A DNA stretch of 64,000 nucleotides, from NCBI RefSeq assembly GCF_014779555.2, contig NZ_CP094357.1, positions 4,898,001 to 4,962,000 on the forward strand, written 5' to 3'. A model generated the notes under the pieces. The model was given only the letters and a program-made list of their open reading frames with translations. It was not told the DNA's origin and did not search any database. Numbering within the stretch: position 1 is the first letter of the stretch; each line of letters begins with the position of its first letter. This document shows positions 55,534 to 63,796 of the stretch, in pieces. Made by a program: the position numbers and the translations under genes. The stretch comes from Lysobacter capsici (GTDB taxonomy: Bacteria; Pseudomonadota; Gammaproteobacteria; Xanthomonadales; Xanthomonadaceae).

Positions 55534-57024
55534 CTACAGCCCCCGCGCTGCCTCGGCCACCGCGCGGAACAAGGCGCGGCCCTTGCTCATCGTCTCTTCC
55601 CACTCTTTCTGCGGGTCGGAGTCGTAGACGATGCCGGCGCCGGCCTGCACGTGCAGGCGGCCGTCCTGGATCACCGCGGTGCGGATCGCGATCGCGGTGT
55701 CGGCGTCGCCGTGCCAGCCGATGTAGCCGACCGCGCCGGAATACACGTTGCGCTTGACCGGTTCGAATTCGCGGATGACTTCCAGCGCGCGGATCTTCGG
55801 CGCGCCGCTGACGGTGCCGGCCGGGAACGTCGCGCGCAGCACATCGGCGTAGCTCATGTCCGGCTTCAGCTGGCCGGTGACTTCGCTGACGATGTGCATG
55901 ACGTGGCTGTAGCGTTCGATGCCGAACTGCTCGCCGACTTCGACCGTGCCCGGCAGCGACACCCGGCCGACGTCGTTGCGGCCCAGGTCGATCAGCATCA
56001 GGTGCTCGGCGCGTTCCTTCGGATCGGCCAGCAATTCGATTTCCAGCGCGTTGTCTTCCTCGGCCGTCTTGCCGCGCGGACGGGTGCCGGCGATCGGACG
56101 CACCGTGACTTCGCCATCCTGAAGGCGCACCAGGATTTCCGGCGAGGAACCGACCACCTGGGTGCCGCCGACATCGAGAAAATACATGTACGGCGACGGG
56201 TTCAACGCGCGCAGCGCGCGGTACACGTCGACCGGGCGCGCCTTGAACGGCACGCTGAGCCGCTGCGACAGCACCACCTGGAAAATATCGCCAGCGCGGA
56301 TCAGTTCCTTGGCTTTCTCGACCGCATCGATGAAGCCGTCGCGGGTGAAACCGGAAACGAAATCGCCTTCGTCCAGGCCGGCCGGATCGAGCGTTTCCGG
56401 ATAACCGGCGCCGCCGATGCGCAGCCGATGGACCAGTTGATCGAGCCGGCGATTGGCGCGCGCGAACGCCTGCGGCTCGCGCGGATCGGCGTGCACGATC
56501 AGGTACAGCCGGCCCTTGAGGTTGTCGAACACCGCCAGCTCTTCGCTCTGCATCAGCAGGATGTCGGGCGTGCCCAGTTCGTCGGGCTTGTAGCTGCCGT
56601 CGGGCTGCGGACCGGCCAGGCGCGGCTCGATGTACTGGATGCATTCGAACCCGAACCAGCCGACCAGGCCGCCGGCGAAACCCGGCAGGCCGTCGATCTT
56701 GGGCACGCGGTATTCGGTGCGCAGGCGTTCGACTTCGGCGAAGGGGTCTTCGACCTGGCGGCTGTCGACCAGTTCGCCGTGTTCGGACACGAACAAGGTG
56801 TGGCCGGCGAACGCGTACACGCGCTGCGCGGGCAGGCCGATGATCGAGTAACGGCCGAAGCGTTCGCCGCCCTCGACCGATTCGAACAAATAGGTGTGCG
56901 GGCCGTCGGCGAGCTTGAGATAGACCGACAGCGGCGTGTCGAGGTCGGACAGCACCTCGCGCACGACGGGAATACGGGTGTAGCCGTTAGCGGCCTGTTG
57001 CTGGAAGAGTTCGTGCGAGATCAC
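55534..57024 (-). CDS. trpE: anthranilate synthase component I
   Basis: A 496-residue chorismate-utilising enzyme from a GTG at 57024, with aaggaac 8-9 nt upstream. The N-terminal regulatory motif is 'YLFESVEGGERFGRYSIIG' (LFES in place of LLES). The catalytic part has 'VVLSQRLSVPFKA', 'IAGTRPRGKTAEEDNALE', 'HLMLIDLGRNDVGRVS', 'TFPAGTVSGAPKIRALEVI' and 'QAGAGIVYDSDPQKEWEET'. It makes anthranilate from chorismate with TrpG. The GTG lies inside the leader ORF, out of frame, which is a strong hint of leader-dependent control. trpG is about 4.5 kb away. Confidence 0.96.
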   Translation of the reverse strand: MISHELFQQQAANGYTRIPVVREVLSDLDTPLSVYLKLADGPHTYLFESVEGGERFGRYSIIGLPAQRVYAFAGHTLFVSEHGELVDSRQVEDPFAEVERLRTEYRVPKIDGLPGFAGGLVGWFGFECIQYIEPRLAGPQPDGSYKPDELGTPDILLMQSEELAVFDNLKGRLYLIVHADPREPQAFARANRRLDQLVHRLRIGGAGYPETLDPAGLDEGDFVSGFTRDGFIDAVEKAKELIRAGDIFQVVLSQRLSVPFKARPVDVYRALRALNPSPYMYFLDVGGTQVVGSSPEILVRLQDGEVTVRPIAGTRPRGKTAEEDNALEIELLADPKERAEHLMLIDLGRNDVGRVSLPGTVEVGEQFGIERYSHVMHIVSEVTGQLKPDMSYADVLRATFPAGTVSGAPKIRALEVIREFEPVKRNVYSGAVGYIGWHGDADTAIAIRTAVIQDGRLHVQAGAGIVYDSDPQKEWEETMSKGRALFRAVAEAARGL

Positions 57025-57130
57025 GCGGCGGTTCCTTCATGGACGAGTGGGCAGGAGCGAGGATGGCTTGCGGCCACCATCGCCAACCCACGTCGGCGCA
57101 AAAGGAATGCGGGTTCGCCCAGGCTTTCAT
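56987..57130 (-). CDS. Trp-rich leader peptide upstream of and overlapping trpE (47 codons)
   Basis: Starts at the ATG at 57130 and stops at TAA 56987-56989, 38 nt inside trpE but in another frame. Trp occurs at position 4 and in 'VGWRWWPQA' (16, 18, 19). The sequence ttcctt at codons 9-10 is complementary to the trpE ribosome-binding aaggaa, so a hairpin could hide the start until a ribosome moves through or stalls. Paired with the identical-length leader before trpG. Stalling at the Trp run would leave the trpE start about 50 nt downstream uncovered, whereas free movement would sweep over it. Confidence 0.78.
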   Translation of the reverse strand: MKAWANPHSFCADVGWRWWPQAILAPAHSSMKEPPRDLARTLPATGR

Positions 57131-57137
57131 GGCGCTC

Positions 57138-57149
57138 ACTGTAACTGCT
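57138..57149 (-). promoter_or_regulatory. shared 12-mer agcagttacagt before the trpE leader
   Basis: Identical to 51584-51595. The tacagt part would be a -10 box placing the transcript start 7 nt on, at the leader ATG. The site lies just after the yegS stop region (57178), so the trpE promoter probably lies within the yegS 3' end. Confidence 0.45.
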
Positions 57150-57177
57150 TCGCCGACCGTGCGCGACGGTCCGGCGC

Positions 57178-58155
57178 CTAGCGGTCGGACTCGGTCGCGA
57201 GCGCCCCCGGCAACGCCTGCGCCGCGCTAGCCGACAGCAGCGGGCAGTCCGCCGGCAGGTGCATGCGCAGCCGCGCCGGCACGCAGTCGATGCGGAAGTG
57301 ATGCGCGTGGACCGGTTCGCCGTCGAGGTTGAGTGTCAGCCCCTGCGGCGAATCGATTTCGACGTATTTCAGTTGCGCGCGCGCGGCGACGCGGTCGAGC
57401 GCGGCATGCTTGCCTTCGGTCAGCAGGGTGCGCACGGTCGCGCCGACTTCGCCCGACAACTCCGGGACCACGGTCACGTCGAGCAGGCCGTCGTCGACCA
57501 GCGCATCCGGACACAGCGCCTGACCGCCGCCGGCCTGCTTGCCGTTGCCGATGCCCAGGGCGATGAAGTCGCCTTCCCACTCGAAGCCGTCGCCGTGCAG
57601 GCGCGCGCGCATCGGCTCGATCTTGCCGAGCTTGGAAATACCGGTGACCAAGTACGCCAGTCCACCCAGCATTTTCTTGAGCCCCGCATCGGTCTCGATC
57701 GTCACCTGCGTGCCGAACCCGCCGCTGGCCAGATTGGCGGCCCAATGCAACCCGTCGGGCGCCTCCAGCCGGATCAGGTCGATCGGCCGTGGCGCCTGCC
57801 GATCGATCAGGTCCAGCGCCTGGGCCGGATCGGTCGGGATCAGCGCGGCGCTGGCGAAATCGTTGGCGGTGCCCAGCGGGACCAGGCCCAACGAGGGCAA
57901 CACGTCGGCCGATTCGTCGCGGTGCGCGAGCGTGGTCGCCACTTCGCTGAGGGTGCCGTCGCCGCCGGCCGCGATGATGGTGGCGACGCCGTCGGCGATC
58001 GCCTCGGACACGTAGCGCTCGGCGTCGCCGCTTTCCCAGGTGACCCGCACGTCGAGGACGATGCCGCGGTCGCGCATGGCGGCGACGGCGTCGCGCAGGG
58101 CATCGTCGCCGGCGGACTTGCCGTTGAGGATCAATCGCCAGCGGGGTTTGGGCAT
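57178..58155 (-). CDS. yegS: lipid kinase of the YegS/diacylglycerol kinase family
   Basis: A 325-residue protein. The nucleotide-binding motif is '[18 protein letters not shown]' (GGDGT), with '[14 protein letters not shown]', '[12 protein letters not shown]' and '[20 protein letters not shown]'. YegS phosphorylates phosphatidylglycerol or a related lipid in the cytoplasm or at the membrane. Its stop is 47 bp upstream of the trpE leader ATG on the same strand, so read-through into trp is possible. Confidence 0.93.
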   Translation of the reverse strand: MPKPRWRLILNGKSAGDDALRDAVAAMRDRGIVLDVRVTWESGDAERYVSEAIADGVATIIAAGGDGTLSEVATTLAHRDESADVLPSLGLVPLGTANDFASAALIPTDPAQALDLIDRQAPRPIDLIRLEAPDGLHWAANLASGGFGTQVTIETDAGLKKMLGGLAYLVTGISKLGKIEPMRARLHGDGFEWEGDFIALGIGNGKQAGGGQALCPDALVDDGLLDVTVVPELSGEVGATVRTLLTEGKHAALDRVAARAQLKYVEIDSPQGLTLNLDGEPVHAHHFRIDCVPARLRMHLPADCPLLSASAAQALPGALATESDR

Positions 58156-58264
58156 GGGGTCGGGGGTCCGTGGAGGAGTCGCGAGGCTAGCAGCGCCGCG
58201 CGCAAGGCAAGTGAAATGCGGATACCGCGAAGTGTGTCACACACCTGTCATCGTTCATCCGGAA

Positions 58265-58348
58265 TATAAGAGGCCATATCAGGGACGACGGGCGGAGGCT
58301 GGATTGCCTCCAAATATTCCAGACGCGGGCCGAAAGGCCCGCGTTTTT
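58265..58348 (+). ncRNA. candidate small RNA ending in a strong terminator
   Basis: The strong terminator cgcgggcc-gaaa-ggcccgcg-ttttt (58324-58348) has no coding gene in front of it on the + strand. A tataag box lies at 58265-58270, about 55 nt before the hairpin, and a Clp-like half site (cgcga-N6-tcaca, 58226-58241) just upstream. This is the layout of a short Clp-controlled transcript. Start site and existence are inferred; it may also be a stray terminator for read-through. Confidence 0.35.
58324..58348 (+). terminator. strong hairpin terminator with GAAA loop
   Basis: The 8-bp GC-rich stem cgcgggcc / ggcccgcg with a gaaa loop is followed by tttttcgtttt. It reads on the + strand, opposite in direction to yegS. 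Confidence 0.85.
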
Positions 58349-58511
58349 CGTTTTGGAATGGCGGCTCTACAGCCCATGCAGGTTGCCCCACCTCTGGCCC
58401 CTGCCCGCTGCCCGCCGCCTCCTAGGCAGAGCTCAGCGATGAAATCGTTGGCATCCTCGCCTAGCCGAGGCTCCGCTGAGCCCATCGCTCTGGCTCCGTC
58501 TTCAACCTAAG

Positions 58512-58577
58512 CCTTGCCCTTTTGCCCTTTTGCCCTTTTGCTCTTTTGCTCTTTTGCTCTTCGCTCTTCGCTTTGAG
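58512..58577. repeat. run of octamers cccttttg / ctcttttg
   Basis: Three cccttttg and several ctcttttg units pass into ctcttcg copies. A pyrimidine-rich simple repeat with no coding role seen. Confidence 0.85.
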
Positions 58578-58594
58578 CATGAAGTCGCGCCTAC

Positions 58595-58830
58595 CCACCA
58601 GCGCTGCGAGGCTTGTAACTCGCGTTAGCAAAAGGACACCCGAAGGGGCGGCGCACATGGATGTGCGCCGTGCGCCACCGGGACAGGATGTCCCGTGTGG
58701 CGCATGCCCGCGCAAGCACCGGACGCGCGGGCCCTTGATTCACAACAAAGCATTTTTCTTTGGTTACCTTTCTTTTGTTGCTTTAGACAAAAGAAAGTGA
58801 CCCGCCGCTTCAGCGGCGGAAGCCTTTGAT
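58595..58830. repeat. copy 2 of the 240-bp interspersed element
   Basis: In the same orientation as the copy at 28985-29235. It keeps cgctgcgaggcttgtaactc, ggcgcacatggatgtgcgcc, ggacaggatgtcccgtgtgg and catttttctttggttacctt, then ttttgttgctttagacaaaa. A frame across it reads 'DVPCGACPRKHRTRGPLI' then 'AFFFGYLSF'. Confidence 0.85.
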
Positions 58831-58894
58831 CCTGCTTGCAGCTTTAAAGGCTTCAAGCTTTGAAGCTTTTAAGCCAGAGGCAAGATCAACAGCT

Positions 58895-59140
58895 TTCGTC
58901 CGCAAGCGGCCGAGTTACTTTCTTTTGTCAAAAGCGACAAAAGAAAGGTAACCAAAGAAAAACTCTTTTCTTTGAATCAAAGGCCCGCAAGTGCGGTGCA
59001 GGCGCGGGCACGCGCCACACGGGACATCCTTGTCCCGGTGGCGCGCGACGCGCATCCATGCGCGTCGTCCTTCGGGTGTGCTTTTGTTCTCGCGAGACAG
59101 CGGCTTCGCAGCGCTGGATGAACTGCGCGACTTCAAGCCC
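58895..59140. repeat. copy 3 (inverted) of the 240-bp interspersed element
   Basis: Reverse-complement orientation to copy 2, about 65 bp away, so the two could pair as a very long stem. The minus-strand frame reads 'DVPCGACPRLHRTCGPLI' then 'EFFFGYLSFVAFDK', matching copy 2 at protein level despite DNA differences. Confidence 0.85.
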
Positions 59141-59162
59141 AAGCAAAGCGACATGACCTCCC

Positions 59163-59262
59163 TGTAGGAGCGGCGCAAGCCGCGACCGCGGAAATACAAC
59201 TGCGACGCAGGTTACGACGTCGGCGTCATGGCGCGGTCGCGGCTTGCGCCGCTCCTACAGGA
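59163..59262. repeat. REP doublet (REPIN-like)
   Basis: tgtaggagcggcgcaagccg at 59163 faces its inverted form cggcttgcgccgctcctaca at 59242-59261, with about 60 bp between. Same family as the array near 55 kb. Confidence 0.85.
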
Positions 59263-59377
59263 GGGGACGCACCATGCGCGGCGCAATTGTTACTACGGCC
59301 TGTGCAACATCACCGCGTCGCGGTATGCATAGACGACGTCACCGCGGCAAACCCACACGCGTGACGACACTACGAAC

Positions 59378-59851
59378 TCACCCCAGAACACCATCCGCCA
59401 ACACCACCCCATCCGCATCCGCGCACAACCACTCGCCCGGACAGATCACCAAGCCACCGAACCGCACAGGCACATCGCGCAACCCCTGCCCCAACTTGTC
59501 GGTCTTGCGCGGACACGTCCCCAGCGCCTTAACGCCGAGCGCCATCGCCCCGATCGCCGCGCTGTCGCGGATCGCGCCGAACACCACCACCCCGGCCCAA
59601 CCGTTCTCCAGCGCCTTGGCCGCGAGCAGATCGCCGAGCATCGAACGACGCAGCGAACCGCCGCCGTCGATCACCAGCACCCGGCCGTTGCCGGGCTCGG
59701 CGACGGCATCGCGCACCAGCGAATTGTCTTCGTAGGCCTTGATCGTGCTGACGATGCCGTCGAAACCGATGCGGCCGCCGTAATCGCGCAGCGGCAGTTC
59801 GAGCACGCGCACCTGCGCGTCGTGGCGGTCGCACAGGTCGCAGGTGTTCAT
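59378..59851 (-). CDS. rraA: RraA-like regulator of RNase E activity
   Basis: A 157-residue protein with the RraA fold: 'MNTCDLCDRHDAQVRVLELP', 'GRVLVIDGGGSLRRSMLGD' and 'VVFGAIRDSAAIGAMALGV'. In E. coli RraA binds RNase E and lowers its activity; homologues in other organisms are aldolases (HMG/oxaloacetate). The length fits the short RraA form. It follows rpe by 24 nt on the same strand. Confidence 0.92.
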   Translation of the reverse strand: MNTCDLCDRHDAQVRVLELPLRDYGGRIGFDGIVSTIKAYEDNSLVRDAVAEPGNGRVLVIDGGGSLRRSMLGDLLAAKALENGWAGVVVFGAIRDSAAIGAMALGVKALGTCPRKTDKLGQGLRDVPVRFGGLVICPGEWLCADADGVVLADGVLG

Positions 59852-59875
59852 CGTCGCGCCCTTGTCGGAATGGGT

Positions 59876-60571
59876 TCAGCGCCGCGCGGCGGCGACCGCG
59901 TTCTTCATGCTCGCGATCACCTCGGCGTAGCCGTGCTGCTGCGCGCCGGGCGCGTTGAAGATCGCCGAACCGGCGACGAAGGTGTCGGCGCCGGCCGCGG
60001 CGATTTCGCCGATGTTGTCGGTCTTGACCCCGCCGTCGATCTCCAGGCGGATCGCGCGGCCGCTGTTGTCGATGCGCTCGCGCACCTTGCGCAGCTTGTC
60101 CAGCGCCGACGGGATGAAGCTCTGGCCGCCGAAGCCGGGATTGACCGACATCAGCAGCACCAGGTCGAGATCTTCGAGCACCCAGTCGAGCACTTCGATC
60201 GGCGTGGCCGGGTTCAGCACCAGGCCGGCGCCGCAGCCGTGCGACTTGATCAGCTGGATGGTGCGATGGACGTGCTGGCTGGCTTCGGGATGAAAGCTGA
60301 TCGTGCTCGCGCCGGCCTTGGCGAAGTCCGGGACGATGCGGTCGACCGGGTCGACCATCAGATGCACGTCGATCGGCGCGGTCACGCCGTGCTTGCGCAG
60401 CGCTTCGCAGACCAGCGGGCCGATGGTCAGGTTCGGCACGTAGTGGTTGTCCATGACGTCGAAATGGACCCAGTCGGCGCCGGCCTTGAGCACGTTGTCG
60501 ACCTCTTCGCCGAGCTTGGCGAAATTGGCCGAAAGGATCGAAGGGGCGATGACGGTGGATTGCGTGGTCAT
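59876..60571 (-). CDS. rpe: ribulose-phosphate 3-epimerase
   Basis: A 231-residue TIM barrel. Conserved pieces are '[17 protein letters not shown]', '[19 protein letters not shown]', '[15 protein letters not shown]', '[14 protein letters not shown]' and '[19 protein letters not shown]', holding the metal and catalytic Asp/His residues. It interconverts ribulose-5-P and xylulose-5-P. It leads a two-gene unit with rraA. Confidence 0.97.
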   Translation of the reverse strand: MTTQSTVIAPSILSANFAKLGEEVDNVLKAGADWVHFDVMDNHYVPNLTIGPLVCEALRKHGVTAPIDVHLMVDPVDRIVPDFAKAGASTISFHPEASQHVHRTIQLIKSHGCGAGLVLNPATPIEVLDWVLEDLDLVLLMSVNPGFGGQSFIPSALDKLRKVRERIDNSGRAIRLEIDGGVKTDNIGEIAAAGADTFVAGSAIFNAPGAQQHGYAEVIASMKNAVAAARR

Positions 60572-60624
60572 GGGCGCTGCCGGCGGGAGATGCGGGTATT
60601 GTCGCCTTGCTGGGCGGATCAGGC

Positions 60625-60731
60625 AAAAACGAGTTCAGAGGAGTGAGGAGTGAGTAAAGGCGGGGTCGCTGGCGCTCTTACTCACTCCTCACTCCTCACT
60701 CCTCACTCCTCACTCCTCTGAACTCGTTTTT
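60625..60731. terminator. long inverted repeat of gagtgag units, likely terminator of the DnaJ-like gene
   Basis: The arms read aaaacgagttcagaggagtg on the left and actcctctgaactcgttttt on the right, with five tactcc/cactcct tandem units within the right arm (60680-60715). On the minus strand the second arm ends in a T tract. It lies 6 nt after the DnaJ-like stop and before rpe. Confidence 0.78.
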
Positions 60732-60736
60732 CGCCC

Positions 60737-61069
60737 TTAGCGTCGGCGCAGCGCCTTGATCCGATCGTAGGCGCGATTGATCTCGCGCGCCTTGAGCTCG
60801 GCCTGCTGGCGGACCTCGGGGGCGGCGTTGGCGACCCGGTCGGGGTGGTATTGCGAAATCAGCCGGCGGTAGGCCTGTTCGACCTCGCCGTCGCTGGCGT
60901 CCGCGGTCAGGCCCAGCGCCAGGTAGGGGTTGTCGCCGCGCAGCTTGAACCAGTCGGTGTCGAAGGCGTGGCCGATCAGCAGGCCGACGATCGCGCCGAA
61001 CAGGGGGCTGCCGCGCATCAGCGCAATCCCGGCCACGACCCCCAGCAATTTGCCGTACCAGCGATTCAT
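60737..61069 (-). CDS. membrane-anchored J-domain protein, DjlA/TerB-like short form
   Basis: A 110-residue protein. One N-terminal hydrophobic segment ('[21 protein letters not shown]', first 20 or so residues of it) is followed by a J domain: '[20 protein letters not shown]', then '[13 protein letters not shown]' with the HPD that stimulates DnaK, and '[13 protein letters not shown]'. Like DjlA it has its anchor first and J domain last, but it is much shorter and lacks the TerB domain. It is single, followed by an inverted repeat. Confidence 0.88.
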   Translation of the reverse strand: MNRWYGKLLGVVAGIALMRGSPLFGAIVGLLIGHAFDTDWFKLRGDNPYLALGLTADASDGEVEQAYRRLISQYHPDRVANAAPEVRQQAELKAREINRAYDRIKALRRR

Positions 61070-61253
61070 TCAGGCCCCTCGCGCCGTCCAGCCGGGCCCG
61101 CGAGGGCCGAAGCGTCGCAGTTTACCCGCCCGGACCTGCACGCGGCCGGCCAGCCGGCGTACACTGCCCGGCCCCGTCGCGCAGGCGCGCGAGCCGAACG
61201 GCTCCGGGCGCAGGGCGATGGGGGTTTCTGTACCGCCATCAGGGGTCCCCACG

Positions 61254-62183
61254 TTGACGACCACACTGCTGCAATCCGAACTGCCCGGCCTGCCCTTGCG
61301 CCACCGCGGCAAGGTCCGCGATGTCTACGATCTGCCCGCCGACCGCCTGCCCGCGGGCGCCGCGCCCGGCGGCGACTGCCTGCTGATGGTCGCCACCGAC
61401 CGCCTCAGCGCCTTCGACGTGGTCCTGCCGGACCCGATCCCGGGCAAGGGCGAGATGCTGTGCCAGATCAGCAATTTCTGGTTCGGCAAGACCGCGCACA
61501 TCATTCCCAACCACCTGACCGGCATCGACGTCGCCGCGGTCCTGCCCGACGGCGTGGACCCCGCGCTGTACGCCAGGCGCACGGTGGTGACCAAGCGGCT
61601 GAAACCGGTCGCGATCGAGTGCATCGCGCGCGGCTACGTGATCGGCAGCGGCTGGAAGGACTACCAGCGCACCGGCCGGGTCAGCGGCATCGCCCTGCCC
61701 AGCGGGCTGCGCCAGGCCGAGAAGCTGGCCGAGCCGATCTTCACCCCCTCGACCAAGGCCGCGGTCGGCGACCACGACGAGAACATCGACTTCGACACCG
61801 CGGTGCGCACGGTCGGCGCCGAACTGGCCGAAGCGGTGCGCGACGCGACCTTGCGCCTGTACCGCTACGCCGCCGATTTCGCGGCCGAGCGCGGCATCCT
61901 GCTGGCCGACACCAAGTTCGAGTTCGGCACCGACGCTGACGGCCGTCTGTATGTGATGGACGAGATGCTGACGCCGGACTCCTCGCGCTACTGGCCGGCC
62001 GATGAGTATCAGGTCGGCACCAGCCCGCCGAGCTACGACAAGCAGTTCGTGCGCGACTATCTGGAGACGCTGGGCTGGGACAAGACCCCGCCGGGTCCGA
62101 ACCTGCCGGCGCAGGTGATCGAGCGCACTCGGGCGAAGTACGCCGAGGCCTTGCAGAAGTTGGCTGGGATATCGGTGGATTGA
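61254..62183 (+). CDS. purC: phosphoribosylaminoimidazole-succinocarboxamide synthase
   Basis: A 309-residue protein. The TTG start at 61254 has aggggt about 8 nt upstream and gives the usual '[20 protein letters not shown]' N terminus; an in-frame ATG at 61218 is the alternative. Signatures include '[18 protein letters not shown]', '[10 protein letters not shown]', '[19 protein letters not shown]', '[10 protein letters not shown]' and '[18 protein letters not shown]'. It makes SAICAR in purine synthesis. It is divergent from the DnaJ-like gene and followed by a strong terminator. Confidence 0.96.
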   Translation: MTTTLLQSELPGLPLRHRGKVRDVYDLPADRLPAGAAPGGDCLLMVATDRLSAFDVVLPDPIPGKGEMLCQISNFWFGKTAHIIPNHLTGIDVAAVLPDGVDPALYARRTVVTKRLKPVAIECIARGYVIGSGWKDYQRTGRVSGIALPSGLRQAEKLAEPIFTPSTKAAVGDHDENIDFDTAVRTVGAELAEAVRDATLRLYRYAADFAAERGILLADTKFEFGTDADGRLYVMDEMLTPDSSRYWPADEYQVGTSPPSYDKQFVRDYLETLGWDKTPPGPNLPAQVIERTRAKYAEALQKLAGISVD

Positions 62184-62191
62184 TTGGAACG

Positions 62192-62223
62192 AAAGGGCCG
62201 CGAAAGCGGCCCTTTCTTTTTGT
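62192..62223 (+). terminator. terminator after purC
   Basis: gaaagggccgc-gaaa-gcggccctttc followed by tttttg; an 11-bp stem directly after the purC stop. Confidence 0.9.
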
Positions 62224-62295
62224 GGGATGAGGTTGCGCGGGTGGTTTTGCTGCGGCGACGGGGGAGCGGAGGCAAAAAAGCGAAAGCGAAAAGCA

Positions 62296-62560
62296 AAAGC
62301 GAATCCCCCCTGCCCCCCTTTTCCAAAGGGGGGGAAAAGCAGTTGCGGGAGGTTGGGTGGGCCCTGCAGCCTGACCTGACCTGACCTGACCTGCGCGCCT
62401 CCCGTGACGAGGTCAGCACCAATGCCGCTGCCCGCGCCATTGCTGCTGCCGTTTCCTTTGCCGTTTCCTTTGCCGTTTCCTTTGCCGTTGCCGTTGCCTT
62501 TGCTGTTGCTGTTGCTGTTCCCCCCTTTGGAAAAGGGGGGCAGGGGGGATTCGCTTTTGC
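62296..62560. repeat. second inverted pair of C-tract elements with tandem repeats inside
   Basis: The left end is aaaagcgaatcccccctgcc then ttttccaaaggggggg (62296-62340). The right end is its inverse: cccccctttggaaaaggggg, then caggggggattcgc (to about 62560). Inside are the ctgac pentamers and the ccgtttcctttg run. Ends match the element at 49197-49372, but the interior is different, as expected for a mobile end pair or repeatedly invaded site. Confidence 0.82.
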
Positions 62561-62773
62561 CTTGCGCTTTTGCCCTGCGCTTTTGCTTCGCCCTTCCGCT
62601 TCACCCTTTTGCTTTTCCCCTACCCCGCCCCCCCCAACTGTCACCTGCTTTACAGAACCCGCCCGCTCAATACGCAACACTCCCCACAAGGCGCCATCCC
62701 GCGCCGCCTTCGCCGCCCGCCGACGCCATGCGCGCTACCCTGCCGACCTCGCCTCACGCGGATCGCCCCCGGC

Positions 62774-63109
62774 ATGAACATCGGCTACCTGTATCTCGCC
62801 ATCGCCATCGCCGCGGAGGTCGTCGCCACCAGCGCGCTCAAGGCCTCGGAAGGCTTCACCAAGGCCGGACCGACCCTGATCGTCGCGGCCGGCTACGGCG
62901 TCGCCTTCTATTTCCTGTCGCTGGTGCTCAAGAGCGTGCCGGTCGGGGTCGCCTACGCGATCTGGTCCGGGGTCGGCATCGTCCTGATCGCCGCGATCGG
63001 CTGGCTGTTCATGAAGCAAAGCCTGGACGCGGGCGCGATCGCCGGCATTTCGCTGATCGTCGCGGGGGTGATCGTGATCCAGCTATTCTCGAAATCCGCG
63101 GCGCACTAG
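62774..63109 (+). CDS. small multidrug resistance (SMR) family transporter
   Basis: A 111-residue protein with four transmembrane helices. The essential helix-1 Glu is in '[21 protein letters not shown]' (about residue 14), followed by '[20 protein letters not shown]' and '[20 protein letters not shown]'. This is the EmrE/QacE pattern (proton-coupled export of cationic drugs or dyes), not the Gdx/SugE guanidinium group, though that cannot be settled by eye. Start at 62774 is set by family length. Confidence 0.92.
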   Translation: MNIGYLYLAIAIAAEVVATSALKASEGFTKAGPTLIVAAGYGVAFYFLSLVLKSVPVGVAYAIWSGVGIVLIAAIGWLFMKQSLDAGAIAGISLIVAGVIVIQLFSKSAAH

Positions 63110-63224
63110 CCGCGCCGCGCGCGTCGTCCCTGCGCGCAAGCACCGATTCACGCGCGCCGTTCGCGGACGCGCCAGCCACCGCCGCGCGGGCCTCGCGCCC
63201 GCCACGCATCACCGGGAGCCGCAC

Positions 63225-63719
63225 ATGAGCACCGTCGCGCAAACTTCGTTCGAAACCCGTCCGATCGACCGCTGGTTCGCCAGCTATTCCGGCGATCACC
63301 GCAACGCCACCAACCAGCGCATCCACGTGTTCGCGGTACCGGCGATCCTGTGGAGCGTGATCGCGCTGCTGTGGTGCATCCCCGCCCCGGGCACCTGGTT
63401 CAAGCCCGGCATCTGGGCGGCGATGGCGATGTTCGCGGCGATGCTGTTCTACTACCGCGCCTCGCGCAAACTCGGCCTGGGCATGTTCGCGCAGTTCGCC
63501 GTGTTCGCCTTGCTCACGCACTGGATCGCGCAGTCGTTCGGGCTGACGGTGTTGTTGTGGTCGGCGGTCGGCGTGTTCGTGATCGCCTGGATCGCGCAGT
63601 TCATCGGCCACAAGATCGAAGGCAAGAAGCCGAGCTTTCTCACCGACCTGACCTATCTGCTGATCGGCCCGGCCTGGGTGCTGGCGAAGCTGTATCGCAA
63701 GTTGGGGTGGTCGTACTGA
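63225..63719 (+). CDS. Mpo1/DUF962-like membrane protein
   Basis: A 164-residue protein. It has 'IDRWFASYSGDHRNATNQRI' then 'HVFAVPAILWSVIALLW' at the start, the DUF962 signature with conserved His and Asn. Three or four more hydrophobic helices follow, with 'WIAQFIGHKIEGKKPSF' near residue 130. Yeast Mpo1 is an Fe(II)-dependent dioxygenase acting on 2-hydroxy fatty acids; the His residues needed (in 'GDH', 'IH', 'GHKIEGKKP') are present. Membrane located; bacterial function is not established. Confidence 0.85.
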   Translation: MSTVAQTSFETRPIDRWFASYSGDHRNATNQRIHVFAVPAILWSVIALLWCIPAPGTWFKPGIWAAMAMFAAMLFYYRASRKLGLGMFAQFAVFALLTHWIAQSFGLTVLLWSAVGVFVIAWIAQFIGHKIEGKKPSFLTDLTYLLIGPAWVLAKLYRKLGWSY

Positions 63720-63721
63720 GG

Positions 63722-63757
63722 GCCGGGATTCGGGATTCGGGATTCGGGATTCGGATT
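63722..63757. repeat. tandem gattcggg units
   Basis: Four gattcggg units in a row, directly after the stop of the Mpo1-like gene. Same family as the arms at 26613-26712. Confidence 0.85.
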
Positions 63758-63796
63758 GTTCGATCAAGCGCGATGCCATTGCGATTCGCAACGGCT

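Larger units (their letters stand above)
58156..59377. other. 1.2-kb repeat-dense intergenic region with a possible small RNA
   Basis: From left to right: a Crp-like palindrome and candidate small RNA (58232-58350), an octamer run of cccttttg type (58512-58577), two inverted copies of the 240-bp element (58595-58830 and 58895-59140), and a REP doublet (59163-59262). No protein gene is supported; frames are repeat-derived or low complexity. Confidence 0.65.
62184..62773. other. intergenic region with inverted C-tract elements and tandem repeats
   Basis: About 590 bp. After the purC terminator come a C-tract inverted pair (62296-62560), five ctgac-type pentamers (62372-62396) and a run of ccgtttcctttg dodecamers (62449-62520). 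No gene is supported on either strand. Confidence 0.7.

Noticed and set aside
57138-57149. TrpR operator for the shared 12-mer
   Set aside because: It lacks the twofold symmetry of a TrpR site and no trpR is in the window; a -10 box fits as well. Not excluded, but not called.
58279-58485. Minus-strand 68-codon frame with two Cys pairs
   Set aside because: It covers the strong terminator and candidate small RNA in the opposite sense, has Gly/Ala/Arg bias and no family match by eye.
60845-61939. Long + strand frame across the DnaJ-like and purC region
   Set aside because: Shadow of purC in another frame; Arg-rich and without motifs, whereas the purC frame is fully conserved.
62404-63228. 274-codon + strand frame across the C-tract element into the SMR gene
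   Set aside because: Starts with a Pro/Leu run from the tandem repeats and then reads the SMR gene out of frame.
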